Source: Cryptomeria japonica (taxonomy: Eukaryota > Streptophyta > Pinopsida > Cupressales > Cupressaceae). Taken from it: a DNA stretch of 64,000 nt. The DNA lies in assembly GCF_030272615.1 (NCBI RefSeq), contig NC_081412.1, positions 99,759,796-99,823,795 on the forward strand, written 5' to 3'. Under the pieces are notes generated by a model. The model had not been told where the DNA came from, ran no database searches, and saw only the letters and a program-made list of their open reading frames with translations. Every line of letters begins with the position of its first letter. Position 1 is the stretch's first letter. Of this stretch, positions 1-11,411 are shown in pieces. A program made the translations under genes and the position numbers.

Positions 1-699
1 GTACTTAGTTTGACTGATGAAGATTCCATTCTTCAGCTGTGAGACTTGCAGGCCAATAAAAAAATTTATCTCGCCAATCATGGACATCTCAAATTCTTGT
101 TTCATTTGTTCTACAAAGCTTTTGCTCATCTCATCATCTCCCCCAAAGATGATGTCATCTACAAAGATCTCAGCAATTAGATGTTTTCCTTCAGCTCCAC
201 TCTACAGATACAAGTTATTGTTATCACTGGTTCTTTTGAACCCTATGCTTAGTAGATATGAGTGCAACCTCTCTTACCAAGCTATTGGTTCTTGTTTCGG
301 TCCATATAGAGCCTTCTGCAACCTACATACCATATTTCTTCCATCTTCAGATGCAAACCCTTTTGGTTGCTCTATGTACACTTCTTCCTCTAACACCCCA
401 TTTAAGAATACCGATTTGACATCCATTTGGTACACTTTAAAATTTTTATAAGCAGCATAGGCCAACAAAATTTTGATCCCTTCTAGCTTGGCCACTGGTG
501 TGAAGGTTTCTCCATAGTCTAAACCTTCTTCTTGAGCATAGACCTTACAGACTAATCTTGCTTTGTTTCTTATCACTTTACTGGTTTCATCCATTTTATT
601 TCTGAACACCCACTTAGTTCCTATCATATTTTTGTTTTCCGGTCTAGGCACTAGAGTCCATGTATCATTTTTCTCGATTTGCTCCAGTTCTTCTTCCAT
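1..699 (-). pseudogene. pol: Copia A reverse transcriptase, partial
   Basis: RT fragment. The clean frame at 274-699 carries the copia RT N-terminus: [40 protein letters not shown] and [12 protein letters not shown]. Below 274 the frame shifts. The minus strand at about 135-170 encodes the VDDIIF catalytic motif, and near 20-60 a stretch reading NGIFISQTKY. A TAG at 706-708 replaces the Trp seen at the same place in copia B ([10 protein letters not shown]). It would copy the element's RNA into cDNA in the particle. It is cut off by the edge and non-functional as read. Confidence 0.88.
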
Positions 700-708
700 G
701 GCTTTGAC

Positions 709-1518
709 CTAGTCATGATATTTTAGAGCCTCCTTTGCTATTTTGGGCTCAAATATGGAGAGCATACAACCATTCTCTCTTTCTCTTCTTCTAGTTAGAA
801 CCCCTGCGTCTTTGTCACTGATGATATTTTCTGCAGAATGATTGTTTCTAACATACTTAGCCAATACCGGTTCACTTCTTGGAGCTTCTTCAACCGGTTG
901 TGTAGGTTCTACTTCACAGGCTTCTTCATTTGCCACTTCAACAGGATCTTCTTCAGTAGGTTCTACCAGTATATTGTACTTGAACCCTTTGTAGTCCTCT
1001 AGTTCACTCTTACTATCCTGTTCATTTTTCTCAGAGTACTCATCTACCCTAACATTTGCACTTTCTACAATCTTACTAGTCCTTTTGTTCAAACACCAAT
1101 ATGCCTTACTCTTTGTGGAGTAACGTAAGAAGGTTCCTTCATCACTCTTGGGATCAAATTTTCCAGTGTACTCATCCCTCTTGATATAGAACCTTCTTCC
1201 AAATACTTTGAAATAACGAACATTAGGTGAGTATCCACACCATAATTCATAGGGAGTTTCAATTGTCCCTTTCTTTATTTATATTCAGTTCAAGGTGTAT
1301 ACAACATCTCTTATTGCTTCTCTCCAAAAAATATGTGGAATGTCCTTCTGTATCATTAGAGTCCTTGCACAATCAATAAGAGTTCTGTTTCTTCTTTCAA
1401 CAACCCCATTCTGCTGAGGTGTTTTGGGTGCAGACATTTGTCTCATAATCCCCTGTTCCCCGCAATAATTCATGAACTCCTGAGAGGTGAACTCTGTTAG
1501 GATTGAATATAGTCCCAA
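709..1518 (-). pseudogene. pol: Copia A integrase C-terminal half and linker
   Basis: One broken frame downstream of the nested solo LTR. The part at 1285-1518 carries the end of the integrase catalytic core: EFTSQEF, MSAPKTPQQNGVVERRNRT (with the third acidic residue of the DDE triad) and FWREAI. The segment 709-1092 is the acidic, low-complexity linker between integrase and RT, with the ILxRRRxRE motif near its end that also occurs in copia B and E. In-frame stops lie between 1093 and 1284. The first two acidic residues are on the other side of the insertion. Confidence 0.85.
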
Positions 1519-2269
1519 AGATACTGAGAGGAGGGGGGGGGGGGGGGTGAATAAGTATCTAACCGGTAAACAGAATATTTAACCTTATTAAGTATTTTGC
1601 ATTTTAAAAATAATGTATCGGTAAACAAGAATTAATGCAAAAAATAAGAACAATAAGGACAACATAGAAAGAACACCATAACACAAGATGTTTAATGAGG
1701 AAACCCGATGTGGGAAAAACCTCGGTGGGATTTGTGACCCACAATATTCACTCATTGACCAATGAATGAATATTACTTACAAGAGGGGCCTGCACATGCA
1801 GGAAGGCCAACTGCCTAGAGCTTACTGCTTAATTACAAAAGGAAGTCTCACTGACTTACAAAATGGATTATGAGAATCCAATATAATGCACTTCTACAAA
1901 ACAACATCTGCTATGCTAGGTTCAATACCGGTTTAAGCTCATACAATAACCATAAACCCTTCTACAAAATTTGCCTTAATATTCGCTCTACATATCCATC
2001 ATATCTATCCTCTATCATGTATCTCCAAAATGATCTGCAAGATCTCATACTTATATATGAGTCTTATTACAATATGCCATGTTGACTTGCAAAAAGATAT
2101 TACAATTAAATACAAAATACAATAATCAAAATCCTGTCGGCTAAGATGCCGGTAAACATTGTTGTCATTGCCGATGAACTGTCTGCCAGTGCCGGTGTCA
2201 GTGTAAGTTGTCATCAATGACAACACCTTCAATCACCTTCAATTCTCATTGGAGTGTGCAATGCCATAA
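1495..2269 (-). mobile_element. Solo copia-type LTR nested in integrase of A
   Basis: A 775-bp insert splits the integrase between the reading KCLRSNRGEE (minus strand, just above 2275) and EFTSQEF (just below 1495). The 5-mer AACTC flanks it on both sides (1490-1494 and 2270-2274), a 5-bp target duplication. The left end is TGTTAG; the right end is AA where CA is expected, a probable mutation. It contains the G-run at 1532-1547 and the GGGAAAAACC stretch that the other copia LTRs here share near the U5 end. There is no internal region, so it is a solo LTR left by LTR-LTR recombination. Orientation is inferred from the C-tract/U5 end lying at the left. Confidence 0.8.
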
Positions 2270-2308
2270 AACTCTTCTCCTCTATTTGATCTCAGACACT
2301 TCAGATTC

Positions 2309-3200
2309 TTACCGGTTCCTCTCTACTCGAGCCTTACAAACTTTAAACATATGAAAGGCTTCAGATTTTTCCTTTAGGAATACAACCCACATCATTCTTG
2401 AGAAGTCATCCACAAACAACATAAAATACTGGTCTCCATAGAAACTCTTGGTTCTCATGGAACCGCACAGGTCTGTATGAACTAAGTCCAACATATTTTT
2501 AGATAAAAAGGTTTTACTGCTGAAACAAGACCCAATCAACTTTCCTAGTTGACACTCTTTGCACATAGCATTTTCAGGTTTCACTATGTTAGGCATACCT
2601 CTGACAAATTTTGCCTTACAGACTTTTTCTATGCTATCAAAGTTAACATGACATAATATTTTGTGCCACAAACAAAGATCTGTCTTCTACCTTAGCCATT
2701 AGACAACTACCTATGGCGGTGTCTAGGTGAAACAAATTGCCTCTTGATTGTTTACTGGTAGAAATCAGACTTCCCAATTTGTCATTTATTTTGCATATTC
2801 CTTCATTGAATTCTAACTGGTAACCCCTATTGTTAAGTTGTGTAATACTTAAAAAACTATATTTTAACCCTTCTACCCAATATACATCATCACAATTTGT
2901 CTTATCATTCAGGGCTATAGATCCCTTACCTTTTACTGCACAAGGAGCATCATTTCCAAATCTCACAGTTCCTCCATTGCAATCCTCCATGTTGAGGAAT
3001 TTGTTTTTGTCACCGGTCATATGGTGAGTGCAACCACTATCAATCACCCATTCTCCACACCAGTTTGTGCTAGAAATCAATGCCATATCTCCTTCCTTTG
3101 TGTTGTCCTCCTTGACTACCACAAATGCAATTCCATCTCCATCAGATCCTTCTGATTCTTCATTAGTGACTCCTTCTACAAGATAACACCGCTTGTTCAT
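2309..3200 (-). pseudogene. pol: Copia A protease and integrase N-terminal half
   Basis: The protease active site reads WVIDSGCTHHMTGD (minus, near 3010-3050), with an intact DSG triad. After a frameshift at 2643-2671 comes the GAG-pre-integrase/integrase zinc finger: WHKILCHVNF (H-x4-H) and MCKECQLGK (C-x2-C). The first catalytic Asp follows in VHTDLCGSM, then DDFSRMMWV and FLKEKSEAF. The second catalytic Asp region (LRSNRGEE) shows Asn where Asp is usual, just before the solo LTR. The frame is contiguous with gag above except for a stop at 3210-3212. Confidence 0.88.
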
Positions 3201-3212
3201 GTCCCTGTAGAT

Positions 3213-4102
3213 TCAGAAATTATCCTTCCTGTCTCTATCATTGTCAGGACATCTTGAAGTAATATGACCTATCTTATTACATGAGAAGCACTTTAAGGGT
3301 AATTTACCTTTATACTTTCCTTTTCCTCTTGGCAATCCTCTTGCCCATAGAGCTTCAATTTCATCTTGCTCCTGTTCCTTAGATAACAAATTATAACTAT
3401 CATGGGAATGACTGGTTCTGGTAATAGAACTACTTTTGTTTTTTTTCCTTCTCCTTGTTGGTGCATGCATCATTGAGGCTTTGAAAGAAGCATCAATCTT
3501 TGGTATGCTGTTGTCATAATTGATCAATTCAAAAGTAGTCAACTTACCAATCAATGAGTCAAGAGATACATTAACTGTTCCCAAGGATCTGAGTTCATGG
3601 ATAGCAGAGACCCTTATGGAATATTGTGGTAGCAAGGTTCTCAAGATTTTGCTAACCACATCATCCTCCTCAAACTTTCCTCCAATACTTTTAATGGAGT
3701 TTACTACATCCTTTATTCTCTTGCTATACTTCTCTATGTTTTCTCCTCCTGCATTCTCATCTCATCATATTTTCCTCTCAGGTTGTCTACTTTGGCCTTT
3801 TGAACATGAGGATCTCCCCCATAGACTGTCTTTAGCTTATTCCATATTTGAAAAGCTGTTTTCAAATCTTGAACCTCAACAAATTCATTATCAAAGAGAG
3901 TGCTAACAATTAGATCCATAGTAGCATTATTATCTTGCCTTTCCTTGACTTGATCTGGAGTAAGAGTCCCTGAAGGTTCATTGTACTCTGTGATGACATG
4001 ATTCCAGTAGTGTTCTCCTAGGGATCTTAGATAGAGTTTCATTCTTCCACACCATAAGGTGTAATTCTCCTTAGAGAACTTAGGACCCTCCTTTCGCATC
4101 AT
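3213..4102 (-). pseudogene. gag: Copia A gag
   Basis: Two open pieces, 3734-4102 and 3213-3659, lie in different frames with a frameshift between. The N-terminus MMRKEGPKFSKENYTLWCGR and the segment LRGKYDEMRM are typical of plant copia Gag. The C-terminal zinc knuckle CFSCNKIGHITSRC (CX2CX4HX4C) is complete near 3250-3300, after a basic RRRKKNK stretch. Gag forms the virus-like particle and binds element RNA. The start codon follows the primer site by about 50 bp, as expected. Confidence 0.88.
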
Positions 4103-4154
4103 CTTGGATCTTTCCTTAAGTTGATTAAGCTTCTTCTAATTTTAAGGACCCCAT

Positions 4155-4166
4155 GCTTTGATACTA
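4155..4166 (-). other. Primer binding site of copia A
   Basis: On the minus strand this reads TAGTATCAAAGC, two mismatches from the canonical tRNA-iMet complement TGGTATCAGAGC. It lies 2 bp from the inner end of the LTR at 4169. Confidence 0.75.
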
Positions 4167-4168
4167 AT

Positions 4169-5826
4169 TGTTAGTCCCAACCGGTGCTAAGAGGGGAGGG
4201 GTGAATCAATACTTGATCAATCTTTCACAATAAAAACTTTTAACTCTAATCTGCACTTATCTAATATTCATCAATATACTTAATCACAAGTAAAATATGC
4301 AAGCATGAGAAGTTGACAGTGACACCAAGATTTATCTCATGGAAACCCAAATGGGAGAAAACCATGGTGGAGTAGGAACTCACAAAATTTGTACTCTTCT
4401 AAAGTACGCCCTATGAGGAGCCATCCCTATTAGGAGATTACAAGGACACTGTTAGGTGTCACTTAGTTAAGAGATTTTGTTTAGGGCCGGTTAATGACTT
4501 TACCTTGTTAAAGGTAGCATGATTAAAGGACTTAATAACATCAATTAAGATGTCACCCGGTTAAGGGATTTTACAAAAGGGAATTGTTAAAGTCCACCCG
4601 GTTAAGGGATTTAAGTTGCAATGGTTAGAAAGCAACAATTGGATGAACTGCTGAATTAGCTACTGATAGCTTGATCAGATCTCAATATGAATCACACTGT
4701 ATCCACACCAGTTGTGTCTTCTCTGCGCATCACCAATTTTCTTCTTCCACCTTCGACTCTTCACTCAGCCGGTCCTCTGTCCCTCGACTCTACACTCTGC
4801 TGATCCTTTGACCTTCGGCTCTGCACTCTGCCAGTTCTCTGCCTCTCAACTTTGCACTTTGCCGGTCTACCTCAAACACCCTCTACTCTGCTAAATCCTT
4901 TTAGCACTACCTCTCTCTCTACTTTTCACTTTGGATCGCCTTCAACAAGATCTGCTTATTACAAATTTCATGATCAAATCTTTTTGAATGAAATAAAAAA
5001 CACTTTATACATTTTCTGCCGACACTTTCAGGCATTCCCTCAATCATAGCAATCATGGATTTCAGAAAATTTCAAATTCAAATTCTCCCACTCTTTCTCT
5101 ACACGCCTTACAACAATTATGCCAAGTGTTCAACAAATTCTGCCACTGCATCTCCCAAAGATAGTAACTTTTGGGTTGTGTTCAATTAATTAAGTGCGAA
5201 CCAGAAAATCCGTAGGTAATCATGCTTGACTGCATGATAACTGAAGTTGACCTTACGAACATGTGATTTGGCATAGAGACAAGCTTACCAACTCATCTTT
5301 TACCACCACAACTGAATAACCGATCATCTCTTTGAGATTTATGGTGATCACCTATCTTCCTTCTGTCATACCGCTGTACCGGTATGCCACTGCACTTCTA
5401 TATTACTGGTTTGTTGTGCTATCATCAAGTCTCTTCCCCTGTTTTCCAATGAGGTTTCGATTTTCTTGCTTGAGTCACCTTTTATGACTTCATCATCATC
5501 AGAGTGACCGATCTTCCTAAATGACAGACTAATTGGCTTAGTCTATCTTTCCTTGAGATGATTGAACTTTTGGTCATTTGTTACAAATACTGTTTCCATG
5601 TGTTTGTAAGTCATCACCTTTGTTTATTGAGAAAACATCACTCTACTGATACCACTACACCGGTGAGTGTCTTCACCGGCTAGTGTTAGACATAAATGAC
5701 AAATCTTAGCGATACTACTACACCTGTTAGTGTCTTCACCGGTTAGTGTTAGACATCGATGACAAATCTTAGTGCATATTCTAGTTCTTTGGATTGACAA
5801 GTTTTGTCAATGCCAACGATCCAACA
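4169..5826 (-). repeat. 5' LTR of copia A (1658 bp)
   Basis: Plus-strand ends are TGTTAG at 4169 and CCAACA at 5826, so the minus strand reads TGTTGG...CTAACA. The G-rich AGGGGAGGGGTGAATCAA at 4190-4207 is the complement of the C-tract near the U5 end of copia LTRs. A tandem near-repeat of about 60 bp containing CACCGG and TGTTAGACAT lies at 5640-5770 in U3. The inner junction abuts the primer site. The sequence right of 5826 is that of LTR G. Confidence 0.85.
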
Positions 5827-6011
5827 TGGAGAAGAGCAATGGAAGCTTTATTACATCAATTGACGGAGTCCAATTTATAATTCATTCTTTATTTCAATTG
5901 ATCTTGCATTATTCTATTGTTATTTAGGAGCAATAGTAATTATATTTAGAGTTGTGATTCACTCTTTTACATCTAATTATATTGTTTATGCTTAATTTAC
6001 CCCCGAAGACA
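5827..6011 (+). repeat. Remnant of 5' LTR of element G
   Basis: 185 bp nearly identical to 15063-15247, from TGGAGAAGAGCAATGG to CCCCGAAGACA. The start is set by the copia A junction and the end by the CA before the primer site. TGGAG at 5827-5831 is the likely right-hand target duplication of A. Confidence 0.75.
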
Positions 6012-6030
6012 TTTGGTGAACCTGATGTGA
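6012..6030 (+). other. Candidate primer binding site of element G
   Basis: TTTGGTGAACCTGATGTG follows the LTR end directly. A close variant, TTTGGCGAACCTGACTTGTG, occurs at 17828 after another LTR-like end (element H), which supports the assignment. The tRNA is not identified. Confidence 0.5.
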
Positions 6031-6303
6031 AACCACCTACTGATCTGAGTTTCTGATTTGCAGGTCCGTACAAAAAATGGAGTGTGCAATTGCCATCACA
6101 TGAATTCGCAATTGAAAATATTAATTCACAAATGATGTCATTTTGATTTGCATTTGACATCATTCTGATTCACAATTGCAGGCCTAATTTAGAGTTTCAA
6201 TTTTATTTGTCGTTTTGGCTTTATTTCCATTTGTGAGATGAACCCATCAATCTTTTATGATTTTGGAAAATTTCATTTTTTTGCTTAAAATATCTCTAAC
6301 CCC

Positions 6304-6519
6304 ATGGCAGGTAAGGTAAATTTTAAAATTTCAGGTGCTAGGAGGAAAAGACAACATAAAAGACAACAAAGAGCGTACCAAAGGCTTCTAAAGGTAGAGA
6401 GAAAACTTCATGAACTTGAAGAAGAAGAGGCAATCACTCAATACCATAGAAACATTCATCGATTCCTTGCCAAATTCGATTTCTATGATGACATTGAAGT
6501 GATGGCTCATGTAAGCTAG
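6304..6519 (+). CDS. Small basic/coiled-coil ORF of element G
   Basis: 71 codons starting MAGKVNFKISG, followed by a very basic stretch (RRKRQHKRQQR) and a Leu/Glu-rich probable coiled coil (KVERKLHELEEEEA). It lies about 290 bp after the candidate primer site, where a gag N-terminus or leader ORF of a Gypsy element would sit. The last codons overlap a GTAAGC that could be a splice donor, so this may be a first exon. I do not recognise a family. It could also be a chance ORF in a leader. Confidence 0.35.
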   Translation: MAGKVNFKISGARRKRQHKRQQRAYQRLLKVERKLHELEEEEAITQYHRNIHRFLAKFDFYDDIEVMAHVS

Positions 6520-7960
6520 ACTCATATCATCGCATAATAACTTCTCTCTTCTATCTTTTCATTCTATTTAATTTTCTAGAAAAATTCCAGTTTAACTAGT
6601 GCACGATTGATCTATCAGTAATTCACAATTGCTATTACAGAAATTAGCAATTGCTCAGTAGGTAGTTCACAATTGCTATTAGAATAGTTCGCAATCACTT
6701 ATTAGGTAGTTCGCATTGCATGAGTAGGATAAAATGTTTCTGTTCATTTTTATTTCTATTCTCTGTCAGTAATTACCTCTGTTTCTGCAAACAGAGAGGT
6801 CAAAAGTTGTAACCGAAAAAGAAAAAAAGAAAAATAGGCTGGATAGCCCACCATGGATCAACTAACATTTTTTGTAGGGGTAGCTTAGAAACACTTCACT
6901 TTCGTGTAATTAAAATAAACCACAAACCATCTTCTTTTTGCTTCACAATTGCTATGAAGGGTAAAATAAACACCATGTTTTAATGGAGCAACATCTCCAT
7001 TTAGAATAGAAAACTTTGCAATTTGGGGTTAAAAAGAACCTTGTTTTCGGTGTTTATGAGGTGATAGGTATATGCTATCTCCTCTTTTGGGTGATCAAAA
7101 AGCCAAACCCACCTCTTTGATTCTTTTTGTCGATTTCAACATTAGGTCAAATCCTTTAGCATGCCTGCCCTCCCAAGAAGCCCATAAGGCCAGTGAGAGG
7201 GGAACGACCTAAGTGGTAATGGCTAACACCAAGTATTTTGAACCACTATAAAATAAATGTGTGTGCAATGAAAATTGTAAGCAATGGGCACTGGAATGGA
7301 ATACTGATGATTAAATTCGCCGGATCTATGCCCACCCGAACAAAAGCCTGATTAAAAAACTTAGGATCTAGAGGCCAAACCGAGTCCGTAACCAAACACT
7401 TGAATTATCATAATGCAAGGGTGGGAAGGAATATTCCCCTAAGACACTCACCATATATCTCGCAGGATAACAGGCCAATTGAGGAGTGATCTTCTTTAGT
7501 CTAATTTCTGGAAAAAAGGCAAAAAAATGGGTGCACCCTAGGGTGTGACAAGGTTGTTTAAGTCGATGGAGTATCAAGATATGGGATATGATAATACTTG
7601 TGACCTTTTGACCTTAGGAGAGTCTGCTTGATGTGCTATCAAATTGCCAAAATACTACTGAAAACAAAATGGGGTCTTGAAAAAGATCTCAACATTCATG
7701 AGGATTTGAAAAAGTCCTTTAAACAAGTGCTCTCTTTGTTTAGTTTAGATTGTTTTCTTTTCTTGCTACCATGTCTTTGTAACATCAACATCAACAAGAT
7801 CAAAACCCCGCAACAAACAAACTTGTCAAGATCAACAAATCAATCAAATATTGCAACATTCTAGAAATGAAGAAAACATCTTACAAGTTGTGATCTTAGG
7901 TCCAAACCAATCAAGAAAACATCATGGAATAATGTTATACATTTCATAGGGAAGGTGAAG
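6520..7960. other. Element G internal, no gene seen
   Basis: AT-rich sequence with recurring short phrases such as TTCACAATTGC (around 6620-6730 and again near 6950). Frames at 7368-7577 and 7628-7864 have no recognisable content and are probably chance. Confidence 0.5.
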
Positions 7961-9110
7961 AATTCATCCCTTCCATTCCTATTCCATCACCATCCATAGA
8001 AATCTTAGCTCAACAAATTAATACTTTGCAACAATAATGATAGACATAACTAGTCCTAACAACCATAGGGGTTGGTTAGGAAAAATGATGAGAGAAGTGA
8101 TAACCATGAGGGAATCATTATCAGGCCAACCTTCTTCTTCTTGTGAGACCATTCAAACATGCCAACCTTCATTCTTCAACAAAATCATTCCTACCTCAGT
8201 TCAACCAACATTAGAGTCATGTCAACCTTCTTTTTCTTTCTACCCAATATATCAATCATACCAATCACATCAACCCAACATTCAAACCCCTTTCTACCAA
8301 AATCAAACCCCTTTCAACCAAAGTCCGAATCAACCATATCTATCCACCATTTCATCATCCCCTGAAGTCACACAAGAGTAGTCCACACCATCTCTATCCA
8401 ATAACACAATTTCCCAAGGGCTATCCATAGTAAAAATCTAATCTAATTCAAGTCATGATTCAAAGGATCTCATTCAAAATCCTTTCTCATCAGGCCAAAG
8501 TGTTTAAACCCTTTAAAAATCTCCCATGCAAACTCCTTCCCCATGTCAAGAGGATGATTCAAAATCAAAAGACATCAATCATGAAACAAATCAAGATTAA
8601 GAACAAACTCTTCCATCCTACCCAATTTTTGATCAAGATCCCACCTATCAAGAACCTTATGATGATCCCCTTATTCTTTTCTATTCCAGTCATAATAACA
8701 CCCTTTTATCTCAAGAACAAGATGTTCTTTCAAGTCCCATCCAACATCCGCCTCCTAAGCAAGATCAGGACATACCTTCCATCCTTCCTAATAATCTCTT
8801 TCCAAGTCAAGATCAAAACATCCCTTCACCTTCATGTCCTAAACAAGATCCCATTATTTCTCCAGATCCTGATTAAGATCCCTCCATCCCTTCATTTCCA
8901 TGTCATAATCCTCCATTTCTCTCACAAGATTCCCTCTCAAATGAATCTACCATTTATCCTAGTCTCCCTCATGATCCCAATGCCTCTAAATAAGTTGTTC
9001 ATGAACCCCTCATCAATGAAATCACCAATCCAGATCATACTGCAGAGAATAATTTATCAACAATTGTATGTGATGCTCTGCAAAAAGGATTAGAAAATCT
9101 ATTTGATGGC
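7961..9110 (+). pseudogene. Degenerate gag-like frame of element G
   Basis: A plus-strand frame from 8037 to about 9110 stays recognisable through several stops (TAG at 8379, then TAA codons). It is preceded, one frame over, by a stretch reading SIEILAQQINTLQQ. Composition is strongly Pro/Ser/Gln/Asp/Asn-rich, with repeated phrases such as PFYQNQTPFNQSPNQ and, later, repeated QDQD and PSIPS. This resembles the low-complexity N-terminal part of plant Gypsy Gag, with a short coiled coil. No zinc knuckle is seen. The gag assignment is inference from position and composition. Confidence 0.4.
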
Positions 9111-10892
9111 AACACACACAAGAGCACAAGAAACAAACGTTAGTGTTAGCAACAAAAGATTATCCTAAACAGGCATATCAAGAGAGATATTAAGCATGAA
9201 ATAGAAAGCATATAAACATAGAATAAAATAGCTAATCAAGATGCTCATAGTTGCTCCTCCCTTGTTCCTCTCCTCTCCAAGTCCCAAATGAGTGTAGCTC
9301 TCAGCTTTTAACACTAGCCATGGATGCCATATGGAGATTCAAGATAGTTGAATATGATAAACAAATGCTATGCAAGTGTAGATAGTGATGCTATGAGAAA
9401 ACTCTATGCTAATGCCAGTATAACAACAATACTCTAATGCTTCCTCTTTTTTGCTTGAGGAGAAGGGTTCTATTTATAGAAGAAATGGGGAAATGAAGGG
9501 TTAAGATTGAATGGTTTAATCAAGGGCCAAGTTTGAAAGTTGAGGATCCATGTGCACAATTGGCACCAATAAAATGGTGACAAGTGTCAACATAGGATTG
9601 GGTTGAGAGGAGAGGTTGGAGGCATTAAAGGCCTGAGAAGACCTTATGGTTATCTAGAGGCTAAGGGTCAAGTCCAAATTAAGATTACCCACTGGATTAA
9701 GAGTTAATCCAAGGATAAACCTTTGTGCAAATGTTTAAGAGATAATCATGGTCAAAGCATTAATGGCCTGATGAGACCTTTGGGTTGGGTAGAGGTTGAG
9801 TCAAAACAAATGTTTTAACCATGTGGGAGGGTTTGAGGTAACCATTAATGGTTATTGGAGACTTTGGGGATTAAGTGGTTGAAGGTTGAAAGCCTTTAAT
9901 GGTTATCAAAGACTTTGAGGGTTTGAGAAGTGACTTCCCTTTTGCTTAGGAATGTGACAAAGTTTAGAGAAGGGGTTAGGTTATTTAGAAGTGATTAGAA
10001 AATTCTAGAAGGGGTTTAGGCATGCAAGTGGATTTTGTAGGAAAATGCAAGTGGGAGAAATTTTGGTATTTTCAATTAAAATAAAATCATTTATTTCAAT
10101 TAAATGGTGTAATTTGCATTTGGATAAATATTCAAATAAATATTAATTTATTTAAATGAGAAAAATGAAGATAAAGCATTAAAATGCTTGAAGACTTTGA
10201 GGGAAACCATTAAAGGTTTGAAGACTTTAAGGAAAACCATTAAAGTCTTAAGAAGACTATAGAAGGAAGCCATCAAGTTTGAAGACTTTAAAGCCATCAA
10301 GTTTGAATACTTTAAGGGAAACCATTAAAGGTTTCAAGTGGGTGAGGATAAATAGGATTTTAAATAAATAATTTATTTAAAATAGTTGTGCAACTTGTTT
10401 TTGTAGGAAAACACAAGTGGGTGGAGGATAAAGGTGATTTAAATAAATTATTTATTTAAAATAATTGTGCAACTTGCTTTTGTAGGAAAATACAAGTGGG
10501 TGGAGGATAAAGGTGATTTAAATAAATTATTTATTTAAAATAATTGTGCAACTTGCATTTGTAGGAAAATGCAAGTGGGTAGAGGATAAAGGTGATTTAA
10601 ATAAATGTTAATTTATTTAAATGTGAGAGGTGGGATTTTGGGGGATTTAAATAAATATTAATTTATTTAAATGTGAGAGAAGATTTAATTAAACAAATAT
10701 GATTTATTTATTTAATTAATGGTCTGAATTTGGTTAAGTGAATTAAATCAAATAAATTGAATAATTTATTTAATTAATAGGAGAAGAGGGTTAAGATGAA
10801 TTAATTAAATATTAATTTAATTAATTCATTAATTGATGGTTAAATAATCAAATAAATATTAAATATTCATTTAATTAAGTGGATAGATTTAT
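9111..10892. other. Non-coding AT-rich part of element G with tandem repeats
   Basis: No coding frame. From 9480 the sequence repeats phrases such as CCATTAAAGGTTTGAAGAC and then runs into TTAATTAAAT-rich palindromic DNA up to 10880. The 79-bp tandem array at 10343-10600 lies within it. It may be an additional nested LTR, but I could not fix ends. Confidence 0.5.
10343..10600. repeat. 79-bp tandem repeat with internal hairpins
   Basis: About three units with exact 79-bp spacing: AAGGTGATTT begins at 10431, 10510 and 10589. Each unit holds the palindrome TTAAATAAATTATTTATTTAA-type core (split as two short arms) and a hairpin whose arms are ACTTGCATTT and AAATGCAAGT in the third unit (perfect), imperfect in the others. 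Confidence 0.85.
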
Positions 10893-11411
10893 GTGACTAC
10901 AGTATGTGTGTCATTTTCAAATGCCAATGTAGTGACAAAAACAAACATAACACCAGCTAATGAGATCAATGCCTGGTTGGTTTCATCATCCTCTTCAAGT
11001 GCATCAATAAAAACAAACACAAAACCCGCTCATGTCATAACTTTGGAACTAGAATCAATTTGCCTCATACACCCACACTTGAAAGACTGGGGGCAAGAAG
11101 ATCTACCATAGCTGAATTGGTTTGAAAACAAGGAGCCTATAGCAGAAACTGTACATGAAAGACACCCAACTGAATATCCTATTGAAAAAGTATGTTTTAT
11201 CCAACTCTTCAAACATAGACCAATGAGCTATCTACACAAGATTCATACCAACCCAATAAAAACATCCACCTTAAAAGATATTATATCTAAAGGACGGGTT
11301 CATTTAAATTTTTCAGTACTGCATTTGCATATTTTTACTGCATTGCATCGCATATATGCATTTCAAATTGCACAACATATAGTTGCATATGATTATTGCT
11401 TTCTCATATAG
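10893..11411 (+). pseudogene. Unassigned open frame of element G
   Basis: One frame of about 173 codons runs from 10893 to 11411 with a single TAG at 11109-11111. It includes a Ser run (SSSSSSAS) and the stretch ELESICLIHPHLKDWGQED. There is no ATG at its start, so the coding start is unknown. The length with only one stop in AT-rich DNA suggests a decayed coding region, perhaps the tail of a pol or an extra ORF. I do not recognise a domain. Confidence 0.3.

Larger units (their letters stand above)
1..5826 (-). mobile_element. Ty1/copia LTR retrotransposon A, left-truncated by the window edge
   Basis: The element reads from its 5' LTR (4169-5826) and primer site leftward through gag, protease, integrase and reverse transcriptase. 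That is the Ty1/copia order, with integrase before RT. RNase H and the 3' LTR would lie left of base 1. It is broken by frameshifts, stops and a nested solo LTR at 1495-2269, so it cannot be autonomous now. It is inserted in the 5' LTR of Gypsy-like element G: bases 5827 onward match the 3' LTR of G from 15063. The target duplication cannot be checked because the left end is outside the window. Confidence 0.9.

Noticed and set aside
17-451. Plus-strand open frame of 144 codons
   Set aside because: Antisense shadow of the copia A reverse transcriptase, whose motifs are clear on the minus strand.
8455-9093. 212-codon plus-strand frame rich in Ile/Leu/Pro/Lys
   Set aside because: Out-of-frame reading of the Pro/Ser/Gln/Asp-rich gag-like pseudogene, which reads better in the frame of 8037.
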